A DNA stretch of 64,000 nucleotides from Comamonas sp. lk (GTDB lineage: Bacteria > Pseudomonadota > Gammaproteobacteria > Burkholderiales > Burkholderiaceae_C): NCBI RefSeq assembly GCF_900564145.1, contig NZ_UOOB01000002.1, forward strand, positions 310,001-374,000, written 5' to 3'. Below are positions 63,951 to 64,000 of the stretch, piece by piece. Below the pieces are notes generated by a model. That model worked only from the letters and a program-made list of their open reading frames with translations, was not told the origin of the DNA and searched no databases. The translations under genes and the position numbers were made by a program. The stretch's first letter is position 1. Every line of letters begins with the position of its first letter.

Positions 63951-64000
63951 TCAGGCGACCGGGGGCAGGCGCGCCACGGCCTGGCCGTGGTTCAGCGCGA
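63951..64000 (-). CDS. C-terminal end of a gene running off the right edge
   Basis: On the minus strand an open frame ends ALNHGQAVARLPPVA followed by TGA at 63951-63953, two bases beyond the amidase stop. Only about 15 residues are visible. Convergence with the amidase gene and the GC-rich codon use make a real gene plausible. Nothing can be said about its function. Confidence 0.35.
   Translation of the reverse strand, partial: ALNHGQAVARLPPVA

Noticed and set aside
1-64000. tRNA genes, CRISPR arrays, prophage or insertion sequences
   Set aside because: None was recognised when reading both strands; rnpB is the only structured RNA gene I can support.

Overview
The window looks like chromosomal DNA of a GC-rich beta-proteobacterium of the family Comamonadaceae, most likely Comamonas or a close relative. 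This is inferred from protein sequences, from gene neighbourhoods (dapF-DUF484-xerC; dksA-STAS-hslVU; a dcw cluster ending ftsZ-lpxC) and from short dispersed repeats of a kind I associate with this family. No ribosomal RNA, tRNA, CRISPR array, prophage or transposase gene was seen. It is mostly core genome, with a catabolic and transport section in the last third.

Left part (1-20000): the end of an accBC operon, a TlpA-like thioredoxin, the murein-recycling ligase mpl, yqcC, and a DAHP synthase gene (aroG). The aroG gene is preceded by what looks like a complete aromatic amino acid attenuator: a 20-codon leader peptide with seven consecutive Tyr/Phe/Trp codons, a terminator, and a competing antiterminator. 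Then come tldD, rodA, yqiA, an RNase II/R-type exonuclease, a TonB-like protein, aroE, mtgA, ruvC, a GntR regulator with an MFS sugar-acid transporter, and an RcnB-like periplasmic protein.

Middle part (19700-47900), all on the minus strand: the division and cell-wall cluster mraZ-rsmH-ftsL-ftsI-murE-murF-mraY-murD-ftsW-murG-murC-ddlB-ftsQ-ftsA-ftsZ-lpxC, tightly packed with many 4-bp stop/start overlaps and with degenerate MraZ boxes upstream. MurD carries an unusual N-terminal extension of about 115 residues. A 58-residue membrane protein follows lpxC. Upstream of the cluster lie hslU-hslV, a 595-residue STAS-like protein and dksA, then a COG0523 GTPase with a His-rich loop, and xerC-DUF484-dapF.

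Right part (47900-64000): a minus-strand set comprising enoyl-CoA hydratase, feruloyl-CoA-synthase-like ligase, SDR dehydrogenase, Bug-type solute receptor, acyl-CoA dehydrogenase and MarR regulator. It reads as a CoA-dependent pathway for an aryl-propanoid (hydroxycinnamate-like) acid. It is followed by a Nudix-metallo-beta-lactamase fusion, an RsuA/RluF-like protein that has lost the catalytic aspartate, the RNase P RNA gene rnpB, an AraC regulator divergent from an EamA exporter, and a transporter-DUF2848-amidase set. A short repeat family (core TTGATAGCTGCTTGCGCTTGAT) recurs between genes and inside aroE and murD, and one copy serves as the apparent rnpB terminator.
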